Source: UBA822 sp965249775 (GTDB lineage: Bacteria; Gemmatimonadota; Gemmatimonadetes; Longimicrobiales; Gaopeijiaceae). From it: a stretch of DNA of 64,000 nt. The stretch covers positions 3,596,001-3,660,000 of the forward strand of contig OZ252253.1 of the NCBI GenBank assembly GCA_965249775.1. The letters run 5' to 3'. The first letter of the stretch is position 1. Every line of letters starts with the position of its first letter. This document shows positions 32,488-42,215 of the stretch, piece after piece. The translations under genes were made by a program, and so were the position numbers. The notes beneath the pieces were generated by a model, which was not told the DNA's origin, ran no database searches, and saw only the letters and a list, made by a program, of their open reading frames with translations.

Positions 32488-32521
32488 GCGGGGGAAGAGT
32501 GATTGGTCACGCCTCCCCCGC
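32488..32521. terminator. Hairpin upstream of the giant surface-protein gene
   Basis: GCGGGGGA / TCCCCCGC, 8-bp stem with an 18-base loop and no T-run. It lies between the OMP fragment and the surface-protein gene and could insulate it. Confidence 0.35.
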
Positions 32522-32681
32522 AACGAAAATCTCCCTATCGCCGGACCGAGCAGGTTTCGGCACGTGGAGCGACGAAAGGATGCCAACTGCAGTTAAGATA
32601 TTAGGCAGGCCCGAGTCGAAGGCTGCTGGCACGGCCCGACTGGCGAGCAGTAGAGACTAAATATCGGCGGGAGAGGCGAAC

Positions 32682-35600
32682 ATGGCTGACGGCACATCCC
32701 ACTCCGGCGCGGTCCATACGAATAACAGCCAAAGCTCCAAACACTCGGCGCCATGTCGAGCCGGCGCAGGCGGAAAGGCGATTGCCATCAGAACTATTTC
32801 ACGCCCGAAAATCATCGGCGCAATCTCGCCGCCTCCGTACGCTCAATCGAGCCCGCCTGAGCCGGATGCCGAAGGGGCGCAGTCCCCTCCGGCGGCGCAC
32901 AGGGACGATTCTCTCGCTACCAATCCATCGGCGGGGCTGGTTGCCGAAGACCATCCCTCCAAGCGCCGCCGTGGCGGCTGGGGGCTTGCAGGCGTTTTCG
33001 CCGTCGTCGCGTGGCTGGCCTGGCTCGCCTGTCCGACCGCGGCCTTCGCGCAGTCGAACACAATTTCCATCAGCTCCGTTGCCGGCGATAACGTGGTCAC
33101 CGCCTCGGAGAAGTGGAACGGTTTCAAAATCACTGGCCACACGGGTAACCAGAGCAACATACCTGTCGTGGTGACCTTCGGCACGGAGACGTGGAACAGG
33201 ACCTCCACGACCCTGATCGATGGAAACTATTGGTGGTCGGTGAGCGTGCCGGGCAAGAGTAGCTACATTACTGACGGAGATAACCAGACCGTAAACGCGG
33301 AGGCCACTTTTAGCGGCGGGATTAAGCTGTCGCATTCAAGGACTTTTAACGTGGACCTGACGCTGCCGCTGGTGGTAGACGCCGTTACGGGCGACGACGT
33401 CATCAACGACGGCGTTATCCACATCACGGGCGACACAGGCGATATCGGCTCAGTGCGCATCAATTTGGTCATCGGCACGGGGTCGTTTATCAACGCCTCG
33501 GACCTCGCCGGCGAGTGGTTGCACACCGTGTTGGCCGCCCAGAACCAGAGCTACATTACGGGATCGAGCGCGTCGCTTTCGGTGACGGCGACAAAGACCG
33601 GTTATGAGCCGAGTGCGACGGTCAGCCGGACGCTGACGAAAGATCTGGTGCACCCGTCGGTGAGCTACACGGCGCCGTTGAGTTTGCAGTTGGGCGTGGA
33701 GATCACGCCGACCACGAGCGACACGGACATTGTTTCCTACTTGTTTTCCAATCCGCTGCCGGGATTGTCGTTGCATGGCGTGACGGGTGTGATCAGCGGC
33801 ACCCCGACGACCTTCAATGCCAGCACGCGGAGATCGACCGTGATTGCCACCGACGCCGCCGACAACGACGGCACGGCGACGATCGACTTTCCGCGGGTGG
33901 TGGCGGGCACGCTGACGCTGAACGTGGACGACGTTACGGGCGACAACACGATTAACCGGTCGGAGCACAGGAACAACTTCGCCGTCACGGGCAACACGGG
34001 TACCGACAGCGGCGTGACTGTCACGGTGACCATCGGCGGCACAGCGTTGACGAGCGTGACCTCCGCAATCGCGGTCGGGGCGACGGAAGCGACCTGGTCG
34101 GTGACCGTGCCGGCCAATGCGGGCTACATTACCGAAACGAGCGTGGAGCTTTCCGTGACGGCCACCAAGACCGGGTTTACCAGTGCGACGGTTACGCGGA
34201 CGCTGCCGGTGGATTTGACGCCGCCGAGTGTGAGTTACACGGCGCCATCGAATCTCACGGTGGGCGTTTTGATCACGCCGATAGCTCCGACCACGAGCGA
34301 TACGGATATCGTCTCCTACGCCACTAGCGGCGGTTCCCTGCCGCTGGGACTGGAGTTGAATGGCAATACAGGTATTATCAGCGGCTCGCCGAGGACGGCC
34401 AACACCAACACGCAGACGGTGGGGGTGCTGGTCACCGACGACGCCGGCAACGTGGATCGGCCGCAGATTACATTCCCGGCGGTTGAGCTCGCATCCGGCG
34501 TAATAGTTTCGGAGACGGAACTGACGGTGCCCGAAGGCGGCTCGGCGACCTACACGGTGAGGCTCGTCACCCAGCCGACGGATGATGTCACGATCACGGT
34601 GGAGCGGGCGACCGGCGATGAGGATCTGACGGCGAGCCCGGATACGCTGACCTTCACGAACTCGAACTGGAGTGTGCAGCAGACGGTGACGGTCTCGGCG
34701 GCGGAAGATGACGACGGCGCGGCCGGCACTGCCCAGTTTGGCCATAACGTGATCAGCCCCGGCACCGTCTATCACGGCGTTTCGACCCCTGGCCTCAGAG
34801 CAACCGAGGATGACAACGACACGATCGGCGTGATCGTCTCGCCGACGGCACTGTCGGTGCCGGAAGGCGGCTCGGCGACCTACACGGTGAGGCTCGTCAC
34901 CCAGCCGACGGATGATGTCACGGTCGAGGCGAGCCCGGACCAACTGAGTGACGCCGACCTGACGGTGACCTCGGTAACGGATATGGATGCGGACTTTAAT
35001 TCGGTTACGTTGTTATTCACGGACTTGAACTGGCATACGGCGCAGACGGTGACGGTCTCGGCGGCCGAGGACGACGCCGACGAGGTGGATGGCGTCGCGA
35101 TCTTCTCTCACGGAGCGGCAGGCGACGAAGACTATTACGATATTTATATCGATCCAGTCACGGCGACCGAGGCCGACAACGAAAAGGTAGTGACGGTCGT
35201 GATTCAAACGGAGGTGTCAGCTCCGGTGCGCGGCGTGTTCGAGGTGACGATCATCTTTAGCGAGGCGGTGATGGGTTTCGAGCGGAGCGAGATCGCGGTG
35301 ACGAATGGTTCGGTGACCGACTTCAGTGGGTCGGCGCCGACCTATAAGGCAGAGATCACTCCCTCGAAGAGCGGTGAAGTGATCGTGGAGGTTGGGGCGA
35401 ATGTGGTCGAATACGGGGTCGGCAACGGCAATATAGCGGGCGCGCCTCTGGTGCTCGAGGCGGATCTGTATCCGGTGGTGAGCTATCAGGAGGAGAGCTA
35501 CACGGCGAGGGAAGGTGGAGAGACGGTGACGGTGACGGTGAAGTTGAGCGAGGGCTGGGATGAGGAGCTGGCGATCCCGATCCGGGTGACGCGGCCGCAG

Positions 35601-38600
35601 CCAGAGTCGACGGAAGTCGACGACTATACGGTCGACGGGTTGGAGGAGTGGGATGCCCAGGAGGGCACAGGCAAGCTCACCTTCTCAGCCGGCGAAACGG
35701 AACAGACGTTCACGATTGCAGCCAACGATGACGAGGACGGGGAAGACGAAGAGCTCGAGCTGGGATTTGGGGACTTGCCGACGGCGGTGATGGCGGGGGA
35801 CCCAGCCGTGGCGACGGTGACGCTCGAGGACAAGGGTGTGGTGTTGAGCTACCAGGAGGAGAGCTATACGGCGCTCGAGGGAGGAGAGGCTGCGACAGTA
35901 ACGGTGAAGCTGAGCTTCGGCTGGGACGAGGAGCTAGCGATCCCGATCCGGGTGACGCGGCTGCAGCCAGAGTCGACGGAAGTCGACGACTATACGGTCG
36001 ACGGGTTGGAGGAGTGGGATGCCCAGGAGGGCACAGGCAAGCTCACCTTCTCAGCTGGCGAAACGGAACAGACGTTCACGATTGCAGCCAACGATGACGA
36101 GGACGGGGAAGACGAAGAGCTCGAGCTGGGATTTGGGGACTTGCCGACGGCGGTGATGGCGGGGGACCCAGCCGTGGCGACGGTGACGCTCGAGGACAAG
36201 GGTGTGGTGTTGAGCTACCAGGAGGAGAGCTATACGGCGCTCGAGGGAGGAGAGGCTGCGACAGTAACGGTGAAGCTGAGCTTCGGCTGGGACGAGGAGC
36301 TAGCGATCCCGATCCGGGTGACGCGGCTGCAGCCAGAGTCGACGGAAGTCGACGACTATACGGTCGACGGGTTGGAGGAGTGGGATGCCCAGGAGGGCAC
36401 AGGCAAGCTCACCTTCTCAGCCGGCGAAACGGAACAGACGTTCACGATTGCAGCCAACGATGACGAGGACGGGGAAGACGAAGAGCTCGAGCTGGGATTT
36501 GGGGACTTGCCGACGGCGGTGATGGCGGGGGACCCAGCCGTGGCGACGGTGACGCTCGAGGACAAGGGTGTGGTGTTGAGCTACCAGGAGGAGAGCTATA
36601 CGGCGCTCGAGGGAGGAGAGGCTGCGACAGTAACGGTGAAGCTGAGCTTCGGCTGGGACGAGGAGCTAGCGATCCCGATCCGGGTGACGCGGCTGCAGCC
36701 AGAGTCGACGGAAGTCGACGACTATACGGTCGACGGGTTGGAGGAGTGGGATGCCCAGGAGGGCACAGGCAAGCTCACCTTCTCAGCTGGCGAAACGGAA
36801 CAGACGTTCACGATTGCAGCCAACGATGACGAGGACGGGGAAGACGAAGAGCTCGAGCTGGGATTTGGGGACTTGCCGACGGCGGTGATGGCGGGGGACC
36901 CAGCCGTGGCGACGGTGACGCTCGAGGACAAGGGTGTGGTGTTGAGCTACCAGGAGGAGAGCTATACGGCGCTCGAGGGAGGAGAGGCTGCGACAGTAAC
37001 GGTGAAGCTGAGCTTCGGCTGGGACGAGGAGCTAGCGATCCCGATCCGGGTGACGCGGCTGCAGCCAGAGTCGACGGAAGTCGACGACTATACGGTCGAC
37101 GGGTTGGAGGAGTGGGATGCCCAGGAGGGCACAGGCAAGCTCACCTTCTCAGCTGGCGAAACGGAACAGACGTTCACGATTGCAGCCAACGATGACGAGG
37201 ACGGGGAAGACGAAGAGCTCGAGCTGGGATTTGGGGACTTGCCGACGGCGGTGATGGCGGGGGACCCAGCCGTGGCGACGGTGACGCTCGAGGACAAGGG
37301 TGTGGTGTTGAGCTACCAGGAGGAGAGCTATACGGCGCTCGAGGGAGGAGAGGCTGCGACAGTAACGGTGAAGCTGAGCTTCGGCTGGGACGAGGAGCTA
37401 GCGATCCCGATCCGGGTGACGCGGCTGCAGCCAGAGTCGACGGAAGTCGACGACTATACGGTCGACGGGTTGGAGGAGTGGGATGCCCAGGAGGGCACAG
37501 GCAAGCTCACCTTCTCAGCTGGCGAAACGGAACAGACGTTCACGATTGCAGCCAACGATGACGAGGACGGGGAAGACGAAGAGCTCGAGCTGGGATTTGG
37601 GGACTTGCCGACGGCGGTGATGGCGGGGGACCCAGCCGTGGCGACGGTGACGCTCGAGGACAAGGGTGTGGTGGAGCTCACGGTGAGCTTTGGGCAGGCG
37701 GAGTACGAGATTAGGGAAGGTCAGGAGGCCGACATCGAGGTGACCGTCTCACCGGCAACGGACCGGCGGGTGGAAGTGCCACTGGTCGTGGCGCTCCAAG
37801 GAGGGGCAACGGACGAAGACTATAGCGGGGTGCCGGCGTCGTTGGTGTTTGAGGAAGGCGAGAGTCAGGGGACGATATCCTTAAAGGTGCTGGCGGATGA
37901 AGTGGACGATCCTGGAGAGTCGATTGTGCTGAGCTTTGGAGAGTTACCGGAGGCGGTAAGTGAAGGAGAAATCTCGCAGACAACAGTGAACTTCACTCAG
38001 CAGCGCACGGCGGAGCAGTTCTCACAAACACTGGAGGTGATGCTGGCGGTCTTAGCACGGTCGACGGCCGCCAGCGCACAGTCAGCCATTCAGGGTCGCT
38101 TCGAACGCCATCGTCAGTGGAGTCGGTTGGGGTCGTCCGGTGCGATGCAGGGTTCGGGGACTAACGAGGTGGTGAGAGTAGACGTGGTCGAGCCAACGCA
38201 AGGATCGTGGCTGCGGAGTTTCTCGCTGGGTTCGTTAGGGAGCGCCGCACGCTCCGGTCAATCGTACTTGGGCGCCTCCTCTGGCTACAGTATAGGGCCG
38301 AGTGGGAGCGTCGACGAGCACGATCGACTCCAGGGTTTTGGCATCGGAGACGCGTCGCTGGGATCGGGACTGACCGAGTATTCGGGGATGAGGGATCAAG
38401 GGTTCAACCTCGCAGGAACCTCCTTCGAGATGGCTCTGGGCAAGCAGGAGCAGGGGACGAGCACGAGCTGGGTACCGGTGTTGTGGGGTCAAGGAGATCT
38501 GCAGCACTTCAACGGAGACCTGGATCGGCTCGGAATGAACTATCGCGGCCGCCTCGAGGCCGCTCACCTCGGGCTTGATCTCTATGCCAACGATCAGGTG

Positions 38601-40349
38601 CTCGCCGGGCTGTCGTTCATGCGCAGCTGGGGAGATATGGACTACACCGACGACGGTGTAGACGGGGTCTTGGGAAGTGATCTGAACACGTTTCATCCTT
38701 ATCTGTATTGGGAGTTGAACGAACGGGTGAGCATGTGGGGCTTCGGAGGCATAGGATGGGGTGAAGTGGATGTCAAAGAGCTGGGCCGGACGCACAACTT
38801 CGATGCCGACTTTCGGATGCTCGCTGGTGGCGTGAGGTCGGTGCTGTGCAGGTGGCCTTGCAATGAGTTGGCCCTGCGAGCGGATGTCTTCACGGCTCAA
38901 CTGAGGACCGATGCCACCGACGACATCGCCAAGGTGAGCGGTGAGGCCCACCGGGGCCGGTTGATGCTGGAGTGGGTGCACGACCTGCCGCTGGCAGCGG
39001 GGCGATCACTGAGCCTGCAGCTGGAGGCCGGCGGGCGGTTCGATGGGGGCGATGCGGATCGCGGCGCCGGCGTGGAAACCGGTTTTCGTCTGGGGTACCT
39101 GGATGCGAACCATGGACTGGACGTGGCACTGCACGGCCGGACGCTAGTGGTGCATGAAAGCGACTACCGGGACTGGGGGTTGGGCGTGCAAGCGAGCTGG
39201 GACCCGGGCGAGAAGCAGCGCGGGTTCAGGGCATCGGTGATGTCCACGTGGGGCCGGGACGGAGGAGGCCGGACGACGCTGTGGGACAACGCGGATGCTG
39301 TCATGCGCCCAACGGGGATGGGAGCCATGAGTATGGCCTCCCAGTACCGGATGGAAAGCGAGGTGGCCTACGTCGGCATGAAGGCGCCAGGCGTACCGGG
39401 TCTGCTGATGCCCTATAGCCGGCTGCGATGGGCCGGACCGGGGCGGGAGCTGGCCTTGGGGACCGCTTGGAGCTTGTCCGCCGCCCTGCCCGCGATGTTG
39501 GAGTTAGAAGCCATGAGACGCGAAACCAGAACGGGTCCGGCCGATCTGGGGATGTCGCTGCGCGTGTCGATCCCCTTGGGCGGCACGCGGGATGTCATCC
39601 CCAGCCGGGGCCACGTTTCCGCCCAGGCGCCCGCTCCGAAATTGATTCCGCGCGAGGTTGCCGAATCTGGCGCCGACGAGCAGCGGGCCAGCGCCGCGGC
39701 TACACAACCACCCGCCGAGCCAGTCAGCGCCCCCCAACAGGATGCGAATCCACCACCCGAACCCGCGACGCCCGAGTCGGCCTCGCCTGCTTCGCAGCCC
39801 GCGCAAGCTTCGGCCCAGCCGCAAGGCGCGGCACCTGCACCAACAACCACTGCACCGGCCAAAGGACACGAGCGCGTCGTCAATGTCCAGTCGACGCCCC
39901 AGCCACGTGCAAGAACGACCCCGCAGCCCCGGTCCGCGGCATCCCCGACGCAAACCGGCGAGTTGCAAGCCCAGGTGACATTGCCGCAGCTCGACCTTCG
40001 TCGCCAATCACCGCCTGCCGTGACCCCTCCCGACGCACCGGCCCCCACGGTTTTGCCAAGCGGGGGCATCCTTGTTCAAGTGGGCGCTTTTCGGAGTGCC
40101 GAGAGGGCTGCCCGGTTCACCGACGAGTTACGGCAACAGGGTCATGCCGCGATCACGATCGGCGGCAACGACTATCACCGCGTCGGGCCATTCCCTAGCC
40201 GGCGCGACGGTGCCAGCGCCCAATCACAGCTAGAACAACAAGGCTACCAGGGATACCTTCGAGTTGACGTGGGGCACCGGTTGGAGTCTGCCCGCTCGCT
40301 TTCAGCTGCCCCTGCTCGACCTTTTCGTCCAACTCGGGGGTTGCGATGA
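32682..40349 (+). CDS. Giant surface protein: Ig-like, Calx-beta repeats, autotransporter-like barrel, SPOR
   Basis: 2,555 residues from ATG 32682 (GGGAGAGG 5 bases upstream). A long N-terminal extension (1-98) precedes a signal sequence (WGLAGVFAVVAWLAWLAC, cleavage near AFA-QS 123), like extended signals of autotransporters. Then Ig/cadherin-like segments (about 125-920, including two He_PIG-like LPGLSLHGVTGVISGTP units), six 122-residue Calx-beta units (about 932-1663) with acidic DDEDGEDEELELGFGDLP loops expected to bind calcium, and a diverged seventh. A beta-barrel follows at about 1840-2300 (ends LGMSLRVSIPLGG), then a Pro/Ala/Gln-rich linker and a C-terminal SPOR domain (ILVQVGAFRSAERAARFTDE, about 2461-2530). 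The stop overlaps the Pal gene as ATGA. Confidence 0.8.
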   Translation: MADGTSHSGAVHTNNSQSSKHSAPCRAGAGGKAIAIRTISRPKIIGAISPPPYAQSSPPEPDAEGAQSPPAAHRDDSLATNPSAGLVAEDHPSKRRRGGWGLAGVFAVVAWLAWLACPTAAFAQSNTISISSVAGDNVVTASEKWNGFKITGHTGNQSNIPVVVTFGTETWNRTSTTLIDGNYWWSVSVPGKSSYITDGDNQTVNAEATFSGGIKLSHSRTFNVDLTLPLVVDAVTGDDVINDGVIHITGDTGDIGSVRINLVIGTGSFINASDLAGEWLHTVLAAQNQSYITGSSASLSVTATKTGYEPSATVSRTLTKDLVHPSVSYTAPLSLQLGVEITPTTSDTDIVSYLFSNPLPGLSLHGVTGVISGTPTTFNASTRRSTVIATDAADNDGTATIDFPRVVAGTLTLNVDDVTGDNTINRSEHRNNFAVTGNTGTDSGVTVTVTIGGTALTSVTSAIAVGATEATWSVTVPANAGYITETSVELSVTATKTGFTSATVTRTLPVDLTPPSVSYTAPSNLTVGVLITPIAPTTSDTDIVSYATSGGSLPLGLELNGNTGIISGSPRTANTNTQTVGVLVTDDAGNVDRPQITFPAVELASGVIVSETELTVPEGGSATYTVRLVTQPTDDVTITVERATGDEDLTASPDTLTFTNSNWSVQQTVTVSAAEDDDGAAGTAQFGHNVISPGTVYHGVSTPGLRATEDDNDTIGVIVSPTALSVPEGGSATYTVRLVTQPTDDVTVEASPDQLSDADLTVTSVTDMDADFNSVTLLFTDLNWHTAQTVTVSAAEDDADEVDGVAIFSHGAAGDEDYYDIYIDPVTATEADNEKVVTVVIQTEVSAPVRGVFEVTIIFSEAVMGFERSEIAVTNGSVTDFSGSAPTYKAEITPSKSGEVIVEVGANVVEYGVGNGNIAGAPLVLEADLYPVVSYQEESYTAREGGETVTVTVKLSEGWDEELAIPIRVTRPQPESTEVDDYTVDGLEEWDAQEGTGKLTFSAGETEQTFTIAANDDEDGEDEELELGFGDLPTAVMAGDPAVATVTLEDKGVVLSYQEESYTALEGGEAATVTVKLSFGWDEELAIPIRVTRLQPESTEVDDYTVDGLEEWDAQEGTGKLTFSAGETEQTFTIAANDDEDGEDEELELGFGDLPTAVMAGDPAVATVTLEDKGVVLSYQEESYTALEGGEAATVTVKLSFGWDEELAIPIRVTRLQPESTEVDDYTVDGLEEWDAQEGTGKLTFSAGETEQTFTIAANDDEDGEDEELELGFGDLPTAVMAGDPAVATVTLEDKGVVLSYQEESYTALEGGEAATVTVKLSFGWDEELAIPIRVTRLQPESTEVDDYTVDGLEEWDAQEGTGKLTFSAGETEQTFTIAANDDEDGEDEELELGFGDLPTAVMAGDPAVATVTLEDKGVVLSYQEESYTALEGGEAATVTVKLSFGWDEELAIPIRVTRLQPESTEVDDYTVDGLEEWDAQEGTGKLTFSAGETEQTFTIAANDDEDGEDEELELGFGDLPTAVMAGDPAVATVTLEDKGVVLSYQEESYTALEGGEAATVTVKLSFGWDEELAIPIRVTRLQPESTEVDDYTVDGLEEWDAQEGTGKLTFSAGETEQTFTIAANDDEDGEDEELELGFGDLPTAVMAGDPAVATVTLEDKGVVELTVSFGQAEYEIREGQEADIEVTVSPATDRRVEVPLVVALQGGATDEDYSGVPASLVFEEGESQGTISLKVLADEVDDPGESIVLSFGELPEAVSEGEISQTTVNFTQQRTAEQFSQTLEVMLAVLARSTAASAQSAIQGRFERHRQWSRLGSSGAMQGSGTNEVVRVDVVEPTQGSWLRSFSLGSLGSAARSGQSYLGASSGYSIGPSGSVDEHDRLQGFGIGDASLGSGLTEYSGMRDQGFNLAGTSFEMALGKQEQGTSTSWVPVLWGQGDLQHFNGDLDRLGMNYRGRLEAAHLGLDLYANDQVLAGLSFMRSWGDMDYTDDGVDGVLGSDLNTFHPYLYWELNERVSMWGFGGIGWGEVDVKELGRTHNFDADFRMLAGGVRSVLCRWPCNELALRADVFTAQLRTDATDDIAKVSGEAHRGRLMLEWVHDLPLAAGRSLSLQLEAGGRFDGGDADRGAGVETGFRLGYLDANHGLDVALHGRTLVVHESDYRDWGLGVQASWDPGEKQRGFRASVMSTWGRDGGGRTTLWDNADAVMRPTGMGAMSMASQYRMESEVAYVGMKAPGVPGLLMPYSRLRWAGPGRELALGTAWSLSAALPAMLELEAMRRETRTGPADLGMSLRVSIPLGGTRDVIPSRGHVSAQAPAPKLIPREVAESGADEQRASAAATQPPAEPVSAPQQDANPPPEPATPESASPASQPAQASAQPQGAAPAPTTTAPAKGHERVVNVQSTPQPRARTTPQPRSAASPTQTGELQAQVTLPQLDLRRQSPPAVTPPDAPAPTVLPSGGILVQVGAFRSAERAARFTDELRQQGHAAITIGGNDYHRVGPFPSRRDGASAQSQLEQQGYQGYLRVDVGHRLESARSLSAAPARPFRPTRGLR
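35475..37670 (+). repeat. Six tandem 366-bp Calx-beta coding repeats
   Basis: Period exactly 366 bp (phase marks at 35481, 35847, 36213, 36579, 36945 and 37311). Units 2-6 are almost identical at DNA level; differences include a C/T in TCAGC(C/T)GGCG that alternates between units. Unit 1 is slightly diverged (TAREGGETV against TALEGGEAA). Such identity implies recent duplication or gene conversion and likely length variation. Confidence 0.9.
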
Positions 40350-40978
40350 TCGTCCACCGTTTTGTAGTGGTGACCGCGATGCTTGGGGTCAGTTCGTGTT
40401 GCCTAATAAACCCGCCGCCCCTGCTTCCGCCGTCCGGTCCAGCCATAGACTCGCTGCCGGCTGAGCAGGATTCCGTCCGTCAGGCCGAAGAGGCCGCACG
40501 TGCGGAGGCTGCGCGCCTAGCCGCCGAACGTGCCGCCGAGGCGGAGCGCCAGCGTGCCATCGCCGCCGAACGTGCCGCCGAGGCGGAGCGGCAGCGTGCC
40601 ATCGCCGCCGCCCGTGCCACCCTCGAAGAGATAGTCTTCTTCGACTACGACATGTCGGCGGTCCGCAATGACGTGGCAGCCGTGCTCCGCGAGAAGGTGA
40701 ACATCCTCCGTGCGAGCCCACAGGTGCGCCTCCGCATTGAAGGGTACTGCGACGAGCGGGGGTCCTCCGCGTACAACCTCGCCCTGGGCAACCGTAGGGC
40801 CGAGGCGATACTTCAGTTCTTCACAGGCTTCGGGCTGTCCGAGAGCCGCTTCGACATCGAGTCTTTCGGCGAGGGCCGACCTCTGGTGCAGGGCTCGAAC
40901 GAGGGTGCCTGGGCGAGGAACCGGCGCGTCGAGTTCGTGATCACGGCAGGTGCGGACGCCATCAATCCGCCCGAGTGA
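40346..40978 (+). CDS. pal: Pal/OmpA-family peptidoglycan-binding lipoprotein
   Basis: 210 residues from ATG 40346, overlapping the preceding stop as ATGA. Lipoprotein signal with Cys 18 (AMLGVSSC), a charged Ala/Glu/Arg coiled-coil linker with AAERAAEAERQRAIA twice (45-bp DNA repeat), then an OmpA-like domain: EIVFFDYDMSAVRNDV, VRLRIEGYCDERGSSAYNLA, LGNRRAEAI and AWARNRRVEFVI. The Asp and Arg that grip diaminopimelate (YCDERGS; NRRVEF) are present. It would anchor the outer membrane, and probably the coupled surface protein, to peptidoglycan. Confidence 0.85.
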   Translation: MIVHRFVVVTAMLGVSSCCLINPPPLLPPSGPAIDSLPAEQDSVRQAEEAARAEAARLAAERAAEAERQRAIAAERAAEAERQRAIAAARATLEEIVFFDYDMSAVRNDVAAVLREKVNILRASPQVRLRIEGYCDERGSSAYNLALGNRRAEAILQFFTGFGLSESRFDIESFGEGRPLVQGSNEGAWARNRRVEFVITAGADAINPPE

Positions 40979-41069
40979 CGGAGTGACCTCTACGTGGCCC
41001 TTCCTCCGGCACGCGGGGGGAACCGCCGAGCGCTGGGCCACGCGCCGTGGCCGAACCCCTAACTATAGC

Positions 41070-42214
41070 TAGTGTAGTGTCGCTAAATTATCTTGCATGA
41101 TATAAGGCTACGTGGTATTGTATGACATGCCACTACCCATACGTGTTATGCCACTGCGCCGCGGGGACCGCGCGCGCCTCGAATCGCTGGTCCGATCCCG
41201 CACGACCCCCCAACGCGTGGTCGAGCGCGCCCGCATTGTGCTCGGGTCCGCTGCGGGGGACTCGGGCTCGACTATTTGTGGTGATGTCGGCGTCTCGCGC
41301 CCGACCGTCACACTCTGGTTGGATCGGTATGAGGCTGGCGGGCTTGCGGCCCTCCGGGCCGACCGCCCGCGGTCGGGACGCCCGAAACGTATTACCCTGG
41401 CCGAGGAAGAAGCCATCGTGCACCGCACGACACAAACGACGCCGCCCACGGGCCGCGGCACCCATTGGAGTACGCGGCTGATGGCCGAAGTGACCGGCTT
41501 GCATCACTCCACGATTGCGCGCATCTGGAAGGCCCATGGGTTGCGCCCCCATCGGGTCCGGTCGTTCAAGTTGTCCACCGACCCCGCCTTCGTAGAAAAA
41601 CTCCGGGATGTCGTCGGGTTGTACCTGCAGCCGCCTGAGCGGGCGATCGTCTTCTCCTTTGATGAGAAGAGCCAGATCCAGGCCCTGGATCGCACCCAGC
41701 CAGGCCTGCCGCTGAAGCGCGGGCGCGCCGGCACCTTCACCCACGATTACAAGCGCCATGGCACGACCACGCTATTTGCGGCCCTCGATGTGGCCACCGG
41801 CCACGTCATTCAGGAGTGCATGCCGAAGCATCGCCATCAGGAGTTTCTCAAGTTCATGAACACGGTCGTGCGCACGACGGCCAAGGATCTCGACATCCAC
41901 GTCATCCTCGACAACTACGCCACGCACAAACATCCCAAGGTGAAACAGTGGCTCCAACGTCATCGGCGAGTCCATTTCCATTTCACGCCCACCTCGGCCT
42001 CGTGGCTCAATCTTGTCGAACGCTTCTTCAGCGAACTCACCGAGCGACAACTGCGGCGGCTCGCCGTTACCAGCGTGGACGAGTTGATCCAAGCCATCAC
42101 CGACTACATCGAGTGCCGCAACGAAAACCCCACACCTTTCACATGGACAGCCACCGTCCGCCAGATCCTCAAGAAGGTCAACAAAGCCAATGAGACTTTG
42201 GCGACACTACACTA
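41070..42214 (+). mobile_element. IS630-family insertion sequence, copy 2 (with TA duplications)
   Basis: Element 41072-42212 (1,141 bp), same ends and orientation as copy 1, TA duplicated at 41070-41071 and 42213-42214, again in a C-TA-G target. Its right end truncates the adenine methyltransferase gene that reads toward it. Confidence 0.9.
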
Positions 42215-42215
42215 G
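41112..42215 (+). CDS. IS630-family transposase (copy 2)
   Basis: 367 residues, identical in translation to the transposase at 10796-11899, with catalytic Asp 184, Asp 267 and Glu 303. The TAG stop is again made by the TA duplication plus the flanking G. Confidence 0.9.
   Translation: MVLYDMPLPIRVMPLRRGDRARLESLVRSRTTPQRVVERARIVLGSAAGDSGSTICGDVGVSRPTVTLWLDRYEAGGLAALRADRPRSGRPKRITLAEEEAIVHRTTQTTPPTGRGTHWSTRLMAEVTGLHHSTIARIWKAHGLRPHRVRSFKLSTDPAFVEKLRDVVGLYLQPPERAIVFSFDEKSQIQALDRTQPGLPLKRGRAGTFTHDYKRHGTTTLFAALDVATGHVIQECMPKHRHQEFLKFMNTVVRTTAKDLDIHVILDNYATHKHPKVKQWLQRHRRVHFHFTPTSASWLNLVERFFSELTERQLRRLAVTSVDELIQAITDYIECRNENPTPFTWTATVRQILKKVNKANETLATLH

Noticed and set aside
33450..34943. Long minus-strand open frame opposite the surface-protein gene
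   Set aside because: It is rich in Arg and His, lacks motifs and exists because of codon bias on the opposite strand; likewise the repeated 69-codon frames opposite the Calx-beta units.
35475..37670. Regular 366-bp repeats as a CRISPR or satellite array
   Set aside because: They are an in-frame coding repeat without spacers; each unit translates to a Calx-beta domain.
40979..41069. C-terminal continuation of the methyltransferase left of IS630 copy 2
   Set aside because: Removing the IS leaves an open frame of about 40 codons (KALAIVRGSATARGP...), but its composition is not that of a methyltransferase C terminus.
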